Origin: Paramecium tetraurelia
Taxonomy: Eukaryota; Ciliophora; Oligohymenophorea; Peniculida; Parameciidae
DNA: 64,000 bases
Direction of reading: 5' to 3'
NCBI RefSeq assembly: GCF_000165425.1
Contig: NW_001799641.1
Location: forward strand, 129,027 to 193,026
Shown here: positions 36,611-49,327 of the stretch, one piece after another
Layout of the letters: each line of letters starts with the position of its first letter
Position numbering within the stretch: the first letter of the stretch is position 1
Notes under the pieces: generated by a model
The model's input: the letters and a program-made list of their open reading frames with translations, nothing else
Told to the model about the DNA's origin: nothing
Databases searched by the model: none
Position numbers and translations under genes: made by a program

Positions 36611-38347
36611 TCAAAAATCTTCTATTATAATTTCTAAAATTTTGACAAATAAAGGTAATTCATCAATAACTCTAATTACTTAATAAATTACACATTGTGT
36701 ATCAGATGTATTAATTATCATTTCTTATTCTTTAATTATCCTTTATTCGTATTTAAGATTATAATTTACAGTGTTGAAAGCCTACTAACAATTTAAAAAA
36801 AATGAATATTAGTACGAATCTTAATATTTATTGCTTTAAAATAAACTATTAATCCTTGTTTTTGGATGGCATCTTACATAAACTTAAATAGTCAAGAATT
36901 TATATTGATTCTTAACTGAAAGTGTAAAATTTCCTTAAGTATTTATTTATTAATCAACCTCTAATAGATTAATCTCAATAGGAATTCTATCATCTGACTA
37001 TAAATCTTTTATTTAACTAGTTGAAATTTGCGATAAAAGCATAGGGGGAGCTATACTATTACGATTTATTAATACAATTAGTGCATATATTATTGTAAAG
37101 CACCAATCCACTTGAACAAACAGTAAATTCTGTTTTTAAAGGACCAACACATTCATCACAACCATTTTAACATTTTGCAAGATATATATTGAATGCCCTT
37201 ATTCCCCAATATCCATTTGAATCACTTACAGTAAATCTCATAGATATATTACATTATGATGATGAATGAGGTTAAGTAACTGCAATATTAGATATAGAAC
37301 CTGAATTATTATAGGGTCCACAAAGAAAATCAAAAGTTGCTAATAGGAATTTAGTTTAATAATAAATTTAATCATCTACCAATTGCTAAAAGTAAAAATT
37401 ATAATCCCAATGATAATTAAATAACCAACTTTAGAAATTTATTTAAATTTTATAATGAGGACTCAAATTTTGTATAATTTTTTCTAATCTATCATTTAAT
37501 GCTAAATTAGGTTATCCTCCAAGAAGATCAAAATTTAAACATTTAGATGTTGCAGGTTAGATATTATCATTTTACATCCATCCATCTAAATCAATTGATT
37601 CATGCCGCAGTGATAAAATACCAACCCATTAATAACAATTATTATAATCATTGTCTGAACAATATAAACAACCAGAAGAACATCTTACTATTGACAATGT
37701 AAAATCTCTAAACCCCCATCCTCCCTTTAAAATAATCATATTTTACCTTAACGTATGAATAAATTATAAAAATTAACGATTCCGAATCATGTTTAAATAT
37801 ACCTGTTAAAATTTCAGTTTCCTCATACCAACCGCTTCCACTTTTACTTTTACATAATTCATACTCTTCCTACCATTGAGAGTAATTATTTCTGTCATTC
37901 AGCCATTGAGAGTAATTATTTCTGTCATTCAGCCATTGAGAATATTTTGGGTCTGACCAAAGTTGAGGGTAATTTGTCCAGTATTCTTCATAATCTAAAA
38001 AAAAATAGACCTGATCTATTTAACAAAAATCAATTCTACTTTTTATATGAGAAATACTTCCAAAATTCAAAAGTAAAATTTATTTTATAATGAGGAGGTA
38101 AGGAAAAATGCTTAGATACTATTGTGGAATATCCAAATGCATTAAATCCTCCAAACAATCTAGAACCATTGCAAGTTGTAAAAAGCAATCCATTATAATT
38201 ATTACTTACAGTCCAGCCTAAATATTTAATATGTAAATAACCTGATTCATCCATTGAGTTTAGGTCTTGAAAGCTTTGGTATACAATATCCCATTGTTCT
38301 TATGTCTTAGCTAAACATAATGTGATGAAAATAAATATATTATTCAT
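36611..38347 (-). CDS. Secreted two-module cysteine-rich protein, copy E
   Basis: 547 aa, intact, the longest copy. Signal peptide MNNIFIFITLCLAKTQEQW. Module 1: TTCNGSRLFGGFNAFGYSTI, FSLPPHYKINFTFEFWKIDF, then an insertion containing QWLNDRNNYS twice (30 bp tandem repeat, 37873-37932), then WGFRDFTLSIVRC, SSGCLYCSDNDYNNC. Module 2: KCLNFDLLGG, LSPHYKIQINFQSW, WGIRAFNIYLAKCQNGCDEC. C-terminal domain ends EDF as in copy C. Introns of 24 (in frame), 22, 22 and 25 nt leave 548 codons. The first Cys of the CPSGC motif is kept but Pro is Ser. It is a mosaic: the end of module 2 matches copy D, while the 3' third and flank match copy C. Confidence 0.85.
37873..37932. repeat. 30 bp tandem duplication inside copy E
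   Basis: Two perfect 30 bp units, then a partial third (37933-37944). In frame on the minus strand it encodes the decapeptide QWLNDRNNYS twice, within an insertion not present in the other copies. Confidence 0.9.
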
Positions 38348-41300
38348 CAAATTTAATATAATTATAAAAATATTAATGTAGGTGCGCCCCTAACTTCTTT
38401 GGTTAAATCAAATTATCTTAGAATTCTGTTTTCACTATTTTTTATTGTATATAAATATTATGGTTACAGTTACTTATTTACCTTCTTGATTTATAAAGAA
38501 GAAATGTTGATAATAATTTTTCATTTAAATTATAATCAATTAATATTTATATTAATCAAAGAGCAGTAATATATTTTGATGGTTGAATAGAATTAAAGTT
38601 TAGGAGGCTTAACAATTAATCTTAAGTTGAAAAATGTATAACAGTATCTAAATTAATAGATCCATTACATCTTTTATTTTCTACCTAAACTTTAGGTTTT
38701 TCTATGTATTTATAGAGTAGATAGGTTGCTCGTATTAATAAGAGATAAAATTGTCCTCTTTGTAACTAATATAGTTACTTTGGGGTTTTCTTGAGTCTTA
38801 AGATTATAATAATGAAAACTAATGGATAAATGATAGGTAAAAATTTAACTTCTATGTTCTTGATGAAATAATGTTAAATTTAAGTAATAATAATATAATT
38901 AACATATCAATTATGTTGATGGCTTTAAGTTTTTTAAAACAAGTCAATTTTCTAGCTAACAACTAAGGTTAATTTACCCTAGCTCAAAGCGTGTGATTTT
39001 CTGGAATTAATTCAAAAAAGAATTTGATTTCAAGTTTCAAGTTTCAAGTTTCAATTTTCATTTTGAATAGATACAGATCAGAACTTTACTTCTCCAATTC
39101 ACTCATAATATAGATAGTAGAATAGGGTTTTAGTAATATACTTTTAATTTCCGGTGTGGTGTTAAACATATCATTAATAATAAATTATAAACATAGTAAG
39201 CTCATTTAGATTAAGAAGAGAAGTAGAATATTAAATTTTTCTACAACAGAGATGAAACGGAAAATGTAAAATTATATCATCAATATTTAGAAATTTAGCC
39301 TATTACTATGGCAGGTTTTACTAAGAATCATTAATACTTACACAGTACATAATAGGAGGGGCGACAGACAAAAATTCAAAAACATCAAGATTAGTGCAGT
39401 TTTGTCACTCTCAAGAATTAATTAACGTTTTTAGTAATAGATTAGACGGATTAAAAAAACCAAATAAAAGGAGATAACAAAAGCTGATAGCCAAAAATGA
39501 AAATAAACACAAATGTATAGGGAATAAAAGAAAATTCAAAGATTAGAATACAGAAATATCAACAGCCTTCCCAGATAAAATAGAATTTAATTCAAATCAT
39601 TTTAAAGAATAGGAGAACTAATTTCATTATATTATTTTATATTCATAAAACCAAATTAACAATAAGTATTAAATGGAAATATTAGTATCATAGCGAAATT
39701 AAAAAATAAATCATAAGTTTCAAAATTTAAAATATAGAGAAAAAGAATAATAGAAATGATAAAGTAAGTGGAATTTGTATGATTTTCCCATAAAATGTAA
39801 GAATAATTGAGGACTGAAATAAAATATATCTAAAAACATAAAGGAATTTGAACAGATGATCAAAATTATCGAAGGAATTAAGATGCCTCCAGATATCCTT
39901 CAAGATGAGTCCTAAAACCAATGGTTGTTATAAAAATAGAAGATATGGTTAGTGCTGAGTGAGAAACTTTGCTTAAGAATTAGGACCTAAGAGTGAATAA
40001 GTAAGATATTCTTTGGTGACAATTATATAACAAGTAAATAGATATTATTAAATAAGAATTACTTAATGGAATGTGAATTCCATTAACCCACTACTTTCCA
40101 AATCGCACAATAAAATATTCCTTATTTTTGTGCTAACATGAAATTGGAGGAAAGTCGATTGAGAATAGACCAGGATGTGTTATAGAGAAGATTAGCCTTC
40201 GGAATTCTCATAAGTATGAGTTTCTAGATTGGTAGTATAAATCTGAAACAATCACAAGTTGACAAAAAAATCCTTTATTTTAAATTGAATATCATTTGAA
40301 TTTTATATTTTTTAAAGAAAAACAAGTAAGATCACCTTTATTTTTAGAGCTGATCGCTGCCTAGTTCGAAATTGGCCAATTCACGCTTAAATCATTATTT
40401 AACAAACTCACAGTACATTATTGCTTAATTAGTTTGACTATAAATTATACACAATAAAGAAATAGAATAGCTCACAGCAAAAATATGCTTATATTTTTAT
40501 AAACTAATAAGGTTATTAATTTACAAATTTTGCATGTGTAATTATATAAAGATCAAACCGACAAAAGAATTAATTGCAAAGCTATAGATGACTTTATCAA
40601 ATTATAAAGCTTTCACATCTAATTCTTTGAATAAATAATAGCATTTTGAAAAATCAATAATAAATGCAGTCTTCATTGATTTGTGTACATACAAATTCAT
40701 AATTTCTATTATTCTTGTATTCTCTTAATAGCTGACTACATACCAAGAATTTATTTTAGTTGGAAATTTTTCTTAGAAGTCTTTTCACTAGACCTCTTCA
40801 ATCCTTTCTAATTCTTAAATTGTCTAAAAGTGAGTAAAAAAGGATCAAAAAAACATGGACTATTAATAGGATATTCATGTAATAAAATTACTGAATAAAG
40901 AGCTGTTAAACTATGTTTATTATCATTCAATACTAAAATGAAATTGTTGCTCAAACCTCAATTGAAACAATATTAGACATGACTTCATGAAGAATTCTGA
41001 TCTAATTGGAAATGAGAATTTAAAATATCTAAAAGTAAGGAAACATTATAATTGTTATAATAACAGAATTTGAACTAGTTTCTGGACTTAGTTTGTTAGC
41101 TATACAAAAAATGAGCTGGGTAATAAATTAAGCTTAAAAATATAGTTTATATAATTCTAAAGTTGCAATAATCAAAGTAGATTATATTATGCATCAAAAT
41201 AAAAATTTAATTACAATATTTTTCTTTAATGTTCATATTATTCTATTTTTCGCTTATAGCTTTAGTTCTTCAGATAGTTAAAATAGTTATTTTATTGCTT

Positions 41301-41689
41301 GCACATTTAACATTTTTCTAGGTAATAGATAAGCTTGAAATTTTGTACTACTCTAATAAATTTTTTGAATTTGGATTTGAAAAAATATAAAAACATTAAA
41401 ATTAGATATTTTACATTTCAAGTCAATAAGATTTTTTAATATTTATCCATATATTGTGATTAAAATAAGGTAGAATAGATCAGACGGACATAAGATTTTC
41501 ATCCTCAATTAATTAAGATGAATTTTTGAAATTGTATACATACAACAGCTTATTATTATTGGCTAGTATTAGTAGAGGAGTAAAAGCAATATTTTTAATT
41601 CAAAAAGGTTTAGCAAATTCTTGTAAAATTAAAGGATAAATAATTGTGCATAAATTTCAATACCCTGTTTTAAAGATTGGTTAAGTTTG
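38348..41689. repeat. Long repeated spacer upstream of copy E
   Basis: Collinear in blocks with 11902-14770 (spacer upstream of copy C), ending in the ATTAGACATGACTTCATGAA-like block near 40970-41060 that marks the 3' flank of family genes. It has a short 7 bp repeat (AAGTTTC, about 39031-39056). The stretch near 40370-40440 recurs at 42340-42430 and 51640-51700. No intact gene seen; the counterpart of the 12170-12550 ORF is broken. Confidence 0.6.
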
Positions 41690-41840
41690 AAAAATTATTA
41701 TCAAAATATAAATATTTAATTTAAATATTCAAACATCTTACTATTAAATTTCTAATACTTTTATTTGAAGCAATTCACTTCCAACATTTACTACTTAATA
41801 AATTGAACATTCTGTATTAGATCTGTTAATTATACTTAAA
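41690..41840 (-). pseudogene. 3'-terminal remnant of a Cys-rich family gene
   Basis: Matches the last about 140 bp of copies D, F and G (NTSDTECSIYQ to the end of the gene) and then diverges. It lies where a partner of copy D would end in the second segmental copy; the matching 5' remnant is at 42650-42770. Confidence 0.65.
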
Positions 41841-42649
41841 ATAAATTGAAGATTAAAAAAAATGAAAGGGTCAGGAAGGATAAATATATAGTATTGGAAT
41901 AAATTATAATTAAAATACACATTCCTCTCTTTTATAAAACCAAAAGACTTGTTACTTTTGACTATTTATATAGTCAGGCATGTGATGATTACAAAAATAA
42001 ATTACACATAGTTACATGTTAAAATACTTTAGCAAAATTAAAGTCATCAATTCCCTTATTTTTTAATCATTCTTATTTGGGAAATTGATGATTTGTTGAA
42101 TTGCAAATTGCTACAAATATTATATTCTTAAAATTTAATAAATTGATGCATTTCAAAGCTAGTCTAATTCCTACAATTTTCCCTTAGAAGCTTCAATAAT
42201 ACTGAATATAAGATAAAATTTAAAGATTAGATAAGACAGATATATAAACTTCCACCTTCTCAGTAAATATACATTTGAAATAAATGTAATACTATCTGAA
42301 TTTAACTATTTTAAAGATAACAAGTAAGATGTGCCTCTATTCTAGAGTAGATCGCTGCCTAGTTCAAAATGGTACCAATCCGACATTAAATTTCATTTAA
42401 CACTATATCTAATCATTGTTGTTTAATTAATTTGACTTTAAATAAGAAAGATAACCAAAGTAAAGAATAAACTAGGATGCTAATAAATTTACATGTTAGT
42501 AGAATTCCCTAAGAATAATCCGAAAAGAAGAAAGTAATGGCAAAGTTACAGATTACTTTTCTGAATTATGAAGTTTTTAGCAAAATTTAGTAAAATTAAA
42601 GCAAACCACACGGACAAAAATTTCAATGACGTGCTTATGAAAAAAACTT

Positions 42650-42770
42650 TATGTAGTCATTGGGCTAATGTTTTGAAAGCTATAATATCCCACTTTTTTT
42701 ATGTCATAGCTCAGCATAATGGAATTTTAAAATACATATTTAATTTTATCAATTTTAATTTAATTATCTC
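42650..42770 (-). pseudogene. 5'-terminal remnant of a Cys-rich family gene
   Basis: Resembles the signal-peptide and EQWDI-YQSFQD region at the start of copies F and G, followed upstream by the shared 5' flank (42770-43100 matches 52545-52900). The body of the gene between this and the 3' remnant at 41690-41840 is replaced by unrelated-looking AT-rich sequence. The short forward opening 42568-42777 is an accident of this remnant. Confidence 0.55.
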
Positions 42771-43305
42771 AATTTAAATTTTTGGAGACTTTATTTTCCA
42801 GTTAAAAGGAAATTATATAGAAATGTTTTTTATTTAGTAATTTTAATCTTATTAGGAATAATATCACAAGAGTTTGTTAATCATACTTATTGATTAATAA
42901 AGTAGATTGATAAATGTTTTAGATTGAAATTATAAATCAATTAATTTTTATAAATGACTCTAAACACAATTAATTATATTGCTATAAAAGTTTATGATGA
43001 TTGAAATATAATTAAAATTTGGAGATTAACATCTTGATTCAAAAATTATTAAAATTAAATTGAAAAAAAGTAAAATAGTAATTAATTAATAGTTTTATTA
43101 TGCATTCTCCTCAAGACTTTAGACCTAAAACATTAAGAACTAAATACAATCCATAAAACAAAAAAGTTATGAAGAATTATTTTCATATCATAAAAACTAA
43201 AATGAATCTATTAAAAACATTAAGATTTGCATATCTTTCAAAACATGCTAAAAAATTTGTATAACTTCAAATTGATATATTGTTATAATTATGCAATTTA
43301 TGTAT
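42771..43305. repeat. Spacer shared with 52544-52900
   Basis: AT-rich flank between the remnant and copy F. The first 300 bp are homologous to the upstream flank of copy H. No gene seen. Confidence 0.5.
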
Positions 43306-44948
43306 TCAAACATTTTGTTATAAAATTTCTAATATTTTAATTTGAACTGACTCATTAGCAGCAGTTGCTACTTAATAAATTGAGCATTCAGTATTAGATG
43401 TGTTAATTATTAAATCTTATTCTGAAACTTAAAATCTAGCATTATAAATTATAAAAGTGTTAGCCCCATAGCAAACATCGGAAAATTATTACTCAATTTA
43501 AGACTGGCATTGGAAGCATTTTATAAAATAGCTTTAAAATTTTTTATTAGCATAGCATTTTACATATATTCGAAAATTCAATATTTTTTAACTATTATTA
43601 ATTGAATATGTGAATGTTCCTTAAGTAACTATTTATTAATTAGTTTCTAGTATATTGATCTCTATAGGAATTCTCTCATCTGAATGTGGATCTTGAACTT
43701 AATTAATTAAAACTTATGATAAAAGATAAAAAGGTGCTTTATTAGAATTAATCAATACAATTAATGCATAGATTGTTGTAAGTGATCCATCCACTTGAAC
43801 AATGAGTACAATCTGTTTTTAAAGGACCGAGACATTGATCGCAACCATTACAACATTTTGCAAGATATAGAGTAAATGCTCTTATTCCCCAATATGCACT
43901 TACAGATGCCGAATACTAATTAGTTCTCATAGTTATTTTGCATGATGATGATGAATGAGGTAAAGTAATTCCAATGTTAACTATTCTTTCTAATCCAGTG
44001 TATCCACAAATAGAATAGACACCTGTACTTTTTAAAACCGTTTAATTATAAATTTAATCATCTACCAGTAACTCAAAGTTTTCATTATTCCATGTATCAA
44101 TTTTAAAAAGTTATAAATTTATTTAAATTGTATAATGAGGACTCAAGTTTGGTATAGTTTTTTCTAATTTATCACCTGGTGCCAAATAAAACTGTCCTCC
44201 AGCAATATCAAAGCTTACACATTTAGATGGTATAGGCGAGCTATTAACATTTTTGATCCATCCATTAAGCGCTATTGATGATTGCCACAGTGATAAAAAC
44301 CAAATCCAATAGTAGCAATTATCAAAAATATCGTCTGAGCAATATAAACAACCAGAAGGACATTTTACAATTGACAAAGTAAAATCTCTGATTCCCCAAC
44401 TTTCCTTCAATATATATTTTATTTTACATCTGTTGGAGGTTGATTAAGATTTGAAGTTATTAAAATAATTAATGATTCTAGGGTATGATTCATATTAAAG
44501 GTTATAATTTCAACTAAATCCTTCTCAGTTGACATTCCACATAATGAGTCCCCTTCCCAAAATTGATAAACTTTTGTAAATGATTTATCATCTACAAACA
44601 TATAGACATATTCAGCATCCCAACTATCAATTCTACTTTTTAGATGAGAAATACTTCCAAAATTCAAAAGTAAGATTTATTTTATAATGAGGAGGTAAGG
44701 AAAACAGCTTGGATAATATTGTATTTGCTCCAAATAAATTATATCCCCCATACAATCTAGAACCAGCACAAGTTGAAAATGTCAATCCATTATAATTATT
44801 ACTTAAAATCCAGCCTAAATAATTTAATTTGTAAATAACCAGATGTATCCATTGTGTTAGTATCTTGAAAGCTTTGGTATATAATATCCCATTGTTCTAA
44901 TGTGTTAGCTAAACACAACAAAATTAAAATAAATATATTATGTTTCAT
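43306..44948 (-). CDS. Secreted two-module cysteine-rich protein, copy F
   Basis: 516 aa, intact. Signal peptide MKHNIFILILLCLANT. Module 1: STCAGSRLYGGYNLFGANTI, FSLPPHYKINLTFEFWKIDS, DDKSFTKVYQFWEGDSLCGM, WGIRDFTLSIVKCPSGCLYC. Module 2: KCVSFDIAGGQFYLAPGDKL, LSPHYTIQINLQLFKIDTW, VYSICGYTGLERI, AYWGIRAFTLYLAKCCNGCD and CTHCSSGW. C-terminal domain: IPIEINILETNQQIVTQGTF, NTSNTECSIYQVATAANES. Introns of 25 (GTT...TTAG), 22 (GTATT...GTAG), 23 (GTAAA...GAAG) and 22 nt (GTATTG...AAAG) leave exactly 517 codons. Two of the four introns end in AAG. Confidence 0.87.
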
Positions 44949-45282
44949 CTATTTTAATATAATTATCATATATTAATGTGTTGCTTCCCAAAATTAAGGA
45001 AGGCTCTGTAATCACAATTTTAAAGATAGAAAAAAAATTTCAAAAACATTTCATATTGTTATTGATTTATAAAAAAAGAGTTGTTATTAAATGTTGTTGT
45101 TGAAATTATAAATCAATTAACGTTAATATAATATCTCAATACTCTTCTATTATTTTACTAATAGTTATGTACTTTTTTTTCTCTTATTACTACATTCTAT
45201 ATGGCTGACACAGATTTATAAAATGTAGCATTAAACAACAATTTATTCTATTTGTTTTTAAGAGATATAAAGTATTAAAATA
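44949..45282. other. Intergenic region between copy F and tRNA
   Basis: About 330 bp, AT-rich. It holds the upstream region of copy F and of the tRNA. Nothing else is recognised. Confidence 0.4.
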
Positions 45283-45355
45283 GAGAGCTTAGCTCAGATG
45301 GTAGAGCGAGAGACTCCATATCTTTCGGTCATGTGTTCGATCCACATAGCTCTTC
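45283..45355 (+). tRNA. tRNA-Trp (anticodon CCA)
   Basis: 73 nt cloverleaf: acceptor GAGAGCT / AGCTCTT (closing G-U), U8-A9, D-arm GCTC-AGATGGTA-GAGC, anticodon stem AGAGA/TCTTT with loop CTCCATA (anticodon CCA at 45316-45318), variable CGGTC, T-arm ATGTG-TTCGATC-CACAT. It carries the internal A box (TAGCTCAGATGG) and B box (TGTTCGATCCAC) for RNA polymerase III, followed at once by a T6 run. No intron. CCA reads UGG. In this code UGA is a stop, so a CCA-type tRNA-Trp is as expected. Confidence 0.93.
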
Positions 45356-45361
45356 TTTTTT
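45356..45361 (+). terminator. RNA polymerase III terminator of the tRNA
   Basis: Run of six T directly after the discriminator position. Confidence 0.8.
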
Positions 45362-46400
45362 ATATTTTTTCAATAATAATTAAATAATCATAATATAATA
45401 GCATTAAATTATTTATGTACAATAGTATTTAAAATACAATAATAATACCCTTTTTATTATTACTATTTATGAATAAACACTAATATATTTATTCATTTAA
45501 CTCATTTATATATCATAATTCACTTCAATAAATAAAATATAATGTAATAATCCAAAAATTATAATAATTCACACTTCTGTTTGATTTTTCACAAAAATTG
45601 TAATAATATCTTTTGTATTCAATTGCTTTAACTCAATTTGATAGGGTCTTAATTCATTCAATGGATTTAATTATTGATAAAGCCTTTTACTTAAATAATA
45701 TAGAGCTCACAACATAAAAAGGAGTTACATTCTTTATAATTTCAATAATTATTCATATTTAATGAAATTGATTCGCTGCTCTAAAAGGCTTAATTTAATT
45801 TTTCTTCTCATTTTTCTTTTAATTCCTCCTAACCATCATTATTAATTTATCCTTGATTTAGTGCTTCTTCTCTTACTATTTAAAAATTTATTTACTCATT
45901 CATACTTATTGTTGTATACAAAGATATTATAAGGTATAATTCATTCCTCTATAGCTTCAAGTCTGATTATATCTTATTAACTCTTTAATATATAATATGT
46001 ATATCGATTTAAAATTTCCTTATTGAAATTGATGGTACTAATAAATGTATTTAGCTGATGTTTTAGAAATTTCTTTTAGTTTAGCTAGTTATACATAAAT
46101 ATAAAATGGTCAATTAATCAAATTAGGTTAGTTACTTGTTTCAATTTAAAATTCTTAAATCTATAGTTTATGTAATATCATATAAGGTATATCGTTAAAC
46201 CTATCCTGAATAACAAGCTATCATTCTCTTCTGCAATTAATGATGTCTCTATAAAGTTGAAACAACTTATAATGGTCCATGTAATAGATTGTTCCCTTTG
46301 TTTTAATATATAATTTTGAAATAAAGTTCATTTGCTAATAATCACCTCATGCAAATATTGTCAGACTTTTATATGGATATTTAATAATAAAAAAAACTAA
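45362..46400. repeat. Spacer related to 12600-13150
   Basis: The block 45600-46100 aligns with 12640-13150 (for example the CAATGGATTTAATTA and TTTATAATTTCAATAATTAT stretches), so this is the upstream spacer type seen near copies C and E. No intact gene. Confidence 0.5.
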
Positions 46401-47400
46401 TAATTATTTATAGATCAAAATAATTCTTTAATGAACTAGGACTTGAATGTGGATGATTTCTTCTAAATAAAAAGAAATTATTACTAAGCAACCGCTCAAA
46501 AATAGTTAAGATGGAAAAAATATAGATGAAAAAGGAATATTGTAGCGAGGAACTTAAAAAGATAAAATAATAAATGCCTCATAATTAGAGTAGAATCCTT
46601 TTTCCTAAAATAATATCAGCATTCTCCTTTTTCAGTGTCATATTCATATAGTAAATATCAAACTAAGGATTCAAATATTGAAATATATACCTAACAAAGA
46701 GAGACACATAAGGATTTTCATGATTCTTTTATATTAAAAAGATTAGTTGAAACGATCAAACCTATATACATCTTCATTATGCCTATCAAATTACTAAAAC
46801 TTAACTCAGAATCTACAAAGTCAACTTAGAAAGTATTTAGGTATTAGTAAATGATATAATACATATTTCATTTTTATAGAGCATCCTTTTCAGTTAAAGT
46901 ATAAAAAATGTGATAAGATTGTTGAAAAATAAAATAACAGAGAAATTGAATGATAAGTATAATATTTAGATGGGCATCCTGAAGTGACAAACATTAGTTG
47001 AAAAAAGAAGGATTATGTTATAAAGATAAAAATATGATCAGTTGTCCAAAAATGAAAAACGGAACGAAAACAATAAATAATAATTGCCTTAACACTAAAT
47101 TAATACAATTTTAATGAAGATAGAAATTTCTATGAAAATGACACTTATCAACTTCCATTACACTAAGAAATGATGAAGCATCAATTACACACGTGAATTA
47201 TAGTCGATTATTAGAACCAATGAAGATAGCAAATGCTGTAAGATCCTGATTAACTCATCTTAAATTCTTTTCTTTTGAGATAATGGCTAGTTCATTAGCA
47301 TAAAATAAAATATATAAAACAGATCCACAAGATTTATCCCTCTGTCTTTGATATAAATAAAATTTATATAAGTAAATGATGCTATCTTAGAAGACTCCAT
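46401..47400 (+). pseudogene. Decayed coding stretch of unknown type
   Basis: In the Gln code the plus strand reads DQNNSLMNQDLNVDDFFQIK, then YYQATAQKQLRWKKYR, and after in-frame TGA and frame changes ESFFLKQYQHSPFSVSYSYS, QRETHKDFHDSFILKRLVET. Later parts break down further. The composition looks like old protein-coding sequence; no family recognised and no intact model possible. Confidence 0.35.
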
Positions 47401-49327
47401 TAATAAGTGAGAATTTTCTTTTCCTTGAACTATATATTAACTACAAATAAGGATTTTAAGAGATAAAGCTCTTACAATTCTAGAATATACTTTCTCTAAT
47501 ATTGAGCATCCCTTCATGAAGAATTCTAATCTATTTTGGAAATGAGAAATTAAACTGATCTAAAAGAAAGAGAAAAACATAATTATGATAATAACAGACT
47601 ATGACCTAGTTTGCTGGACTTAATACAATAATAAGTTGGATAAAAAACAAACTTAAAAAAGTAAATGTAATCCTAAGATGCAGTACTCAAAGGAAATTAT
47701 ATGATACATAATTAAAATATTTTTCTTTTTAATTTTGTTGTAATTAAATATTTCACTTGTAACGATTATTCATCAGATATTTAAAATAGTTATTTTATTG
47801 CTTGCACATTTAGCATTTTTTTTCTATTAATTAAAATCGAATTTTTTATAAATTTTATTTAATTTCTATTATTAATAAACGTAAACTCATTAATAGATAT
47901 TTCATTCAAAATCTCCATTTTATTAAAAAAAAAATTTACTTATGGATAAGAAGACATCTGAAAGGAGATCCATTTATATTTGAAAGACAGCTCAAAAAAT
48001 AATGCGAAAATTTACATTTAGATTTCAAATTATTGTTATTAATGAGAAATGAGGTAATATGTTTTTCTCAATAATCAAGAAAATAAATAGTAAACTACAT
48101 ATTGAGATTAGCTATGTGTTAAATTTAAGCAATAATAATTTTGATGGAAAATTAGCTCCAAAACTAGTCAATATTCTAGCTACCAAATGAAATTATCCTA
48201 GCTTATGGAAGTATTCAAAAATAAGAATTTGATTTCAACTCTCAGATAGAATTGATAAAGATCAGAACATTTACTTATTCAATTTATACATAAAATGGAT
48301 GGTAAAATAGGAGACTTAATATATTAATTAGTGTTTAGAATTAATCGAAATAGAGAACGTTATTGACTACTCTTATATACTAAGAATAAGAAGCTAATAA
48401 ATTTACAGTTTTTACATGTTGGTTGATTTACTTAAGAATCAAATCTGAGAATAAAGAAAGTAATGTTAAAGCAACAGACGAGTTTATCAAATATAAAAGT
48501 GTTAGTGAAAATCTTGAGCAAAATCTAGAAAAATAGCTGATATTAGACATAAATAAGAATATAGCCTATATGTCAATTAAATCAAATTGACAGATTATAG
48601 CCAGATAAAAGGGTTGGAGCTAATTTAAGATTTTTCAAGGATATGAATGGAGATTTAGAATGAAGAGATATTGATATTTCTTATAGTAAAAGACTTTTAA
48701 TTTAATTTCTAATTACTTGCTGTGTGGGCTTTTTTATTTGTCTTCCTTGCCTCCTCTTGGATGATATGGGTTTTAGAATCATAAAAGATGATTTCAAGAG
48801 ATAAAGCAATTAGAAAAGATCAAAAATCGGATACATTAATGAAATAAATTATGAATCAATTTCTATTTTAAGATTTATGGAAGAATAGAAAATTGGAAAC
48901 TTTAATATGCTTTGGAGAGGTTAGTTAATTTCTCTAAAAAAAGAGTTTTTCATTAATTCAAATATAATTAATCTAGACTAATTTTTTAATGAGTCATCAG
49001 TTATTTCCAAATTGATATTTTTAAATTTTGTTACTTTAAATTAAACTAAGGCTAAAGCTAAAATTTATCAAGTGTGCATCTTAAGTGTAATATTGCAAGA
49101 GTTATATCAGGGTTGAAATTCACACAAATACTTAAGACTGAGTAACAAACACATCAAAAAAAAGACAAACCATTTGTTAGATTTTCAAGAAAAATTTACT
49201 AAATAGGAAAGTTTAGTAAGATTTAGTAAAATTAAATTTTGTGAAAAAGCTTTGGATAACATGCACTAAATTTTGATTATATTAAAAATTAATATTATGA
49301 TAAAATATATATATGTAATTTGAATAA
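47401..49327. repeat. 3' flank of copy G and repeated spacer
   Basis: 47510-47830 matches the family 3'-flank block seen at 14640-14770 and 40970-41330. 47900-48320 matches spacer 13400-13700 and 38870-39130. 49190-49300 recurs at 51840-51950. No gene is supported between 48320 and 49190. Confidence 0.5.

Noticed and set aside
42568-42777. Plus-strand 69-codon ORF
   Set aside because: It crosses a 5' remnant of a Cys-rich gene on the other strand and adjacent spacer; not conserved at the related sites 49190 and 51840.
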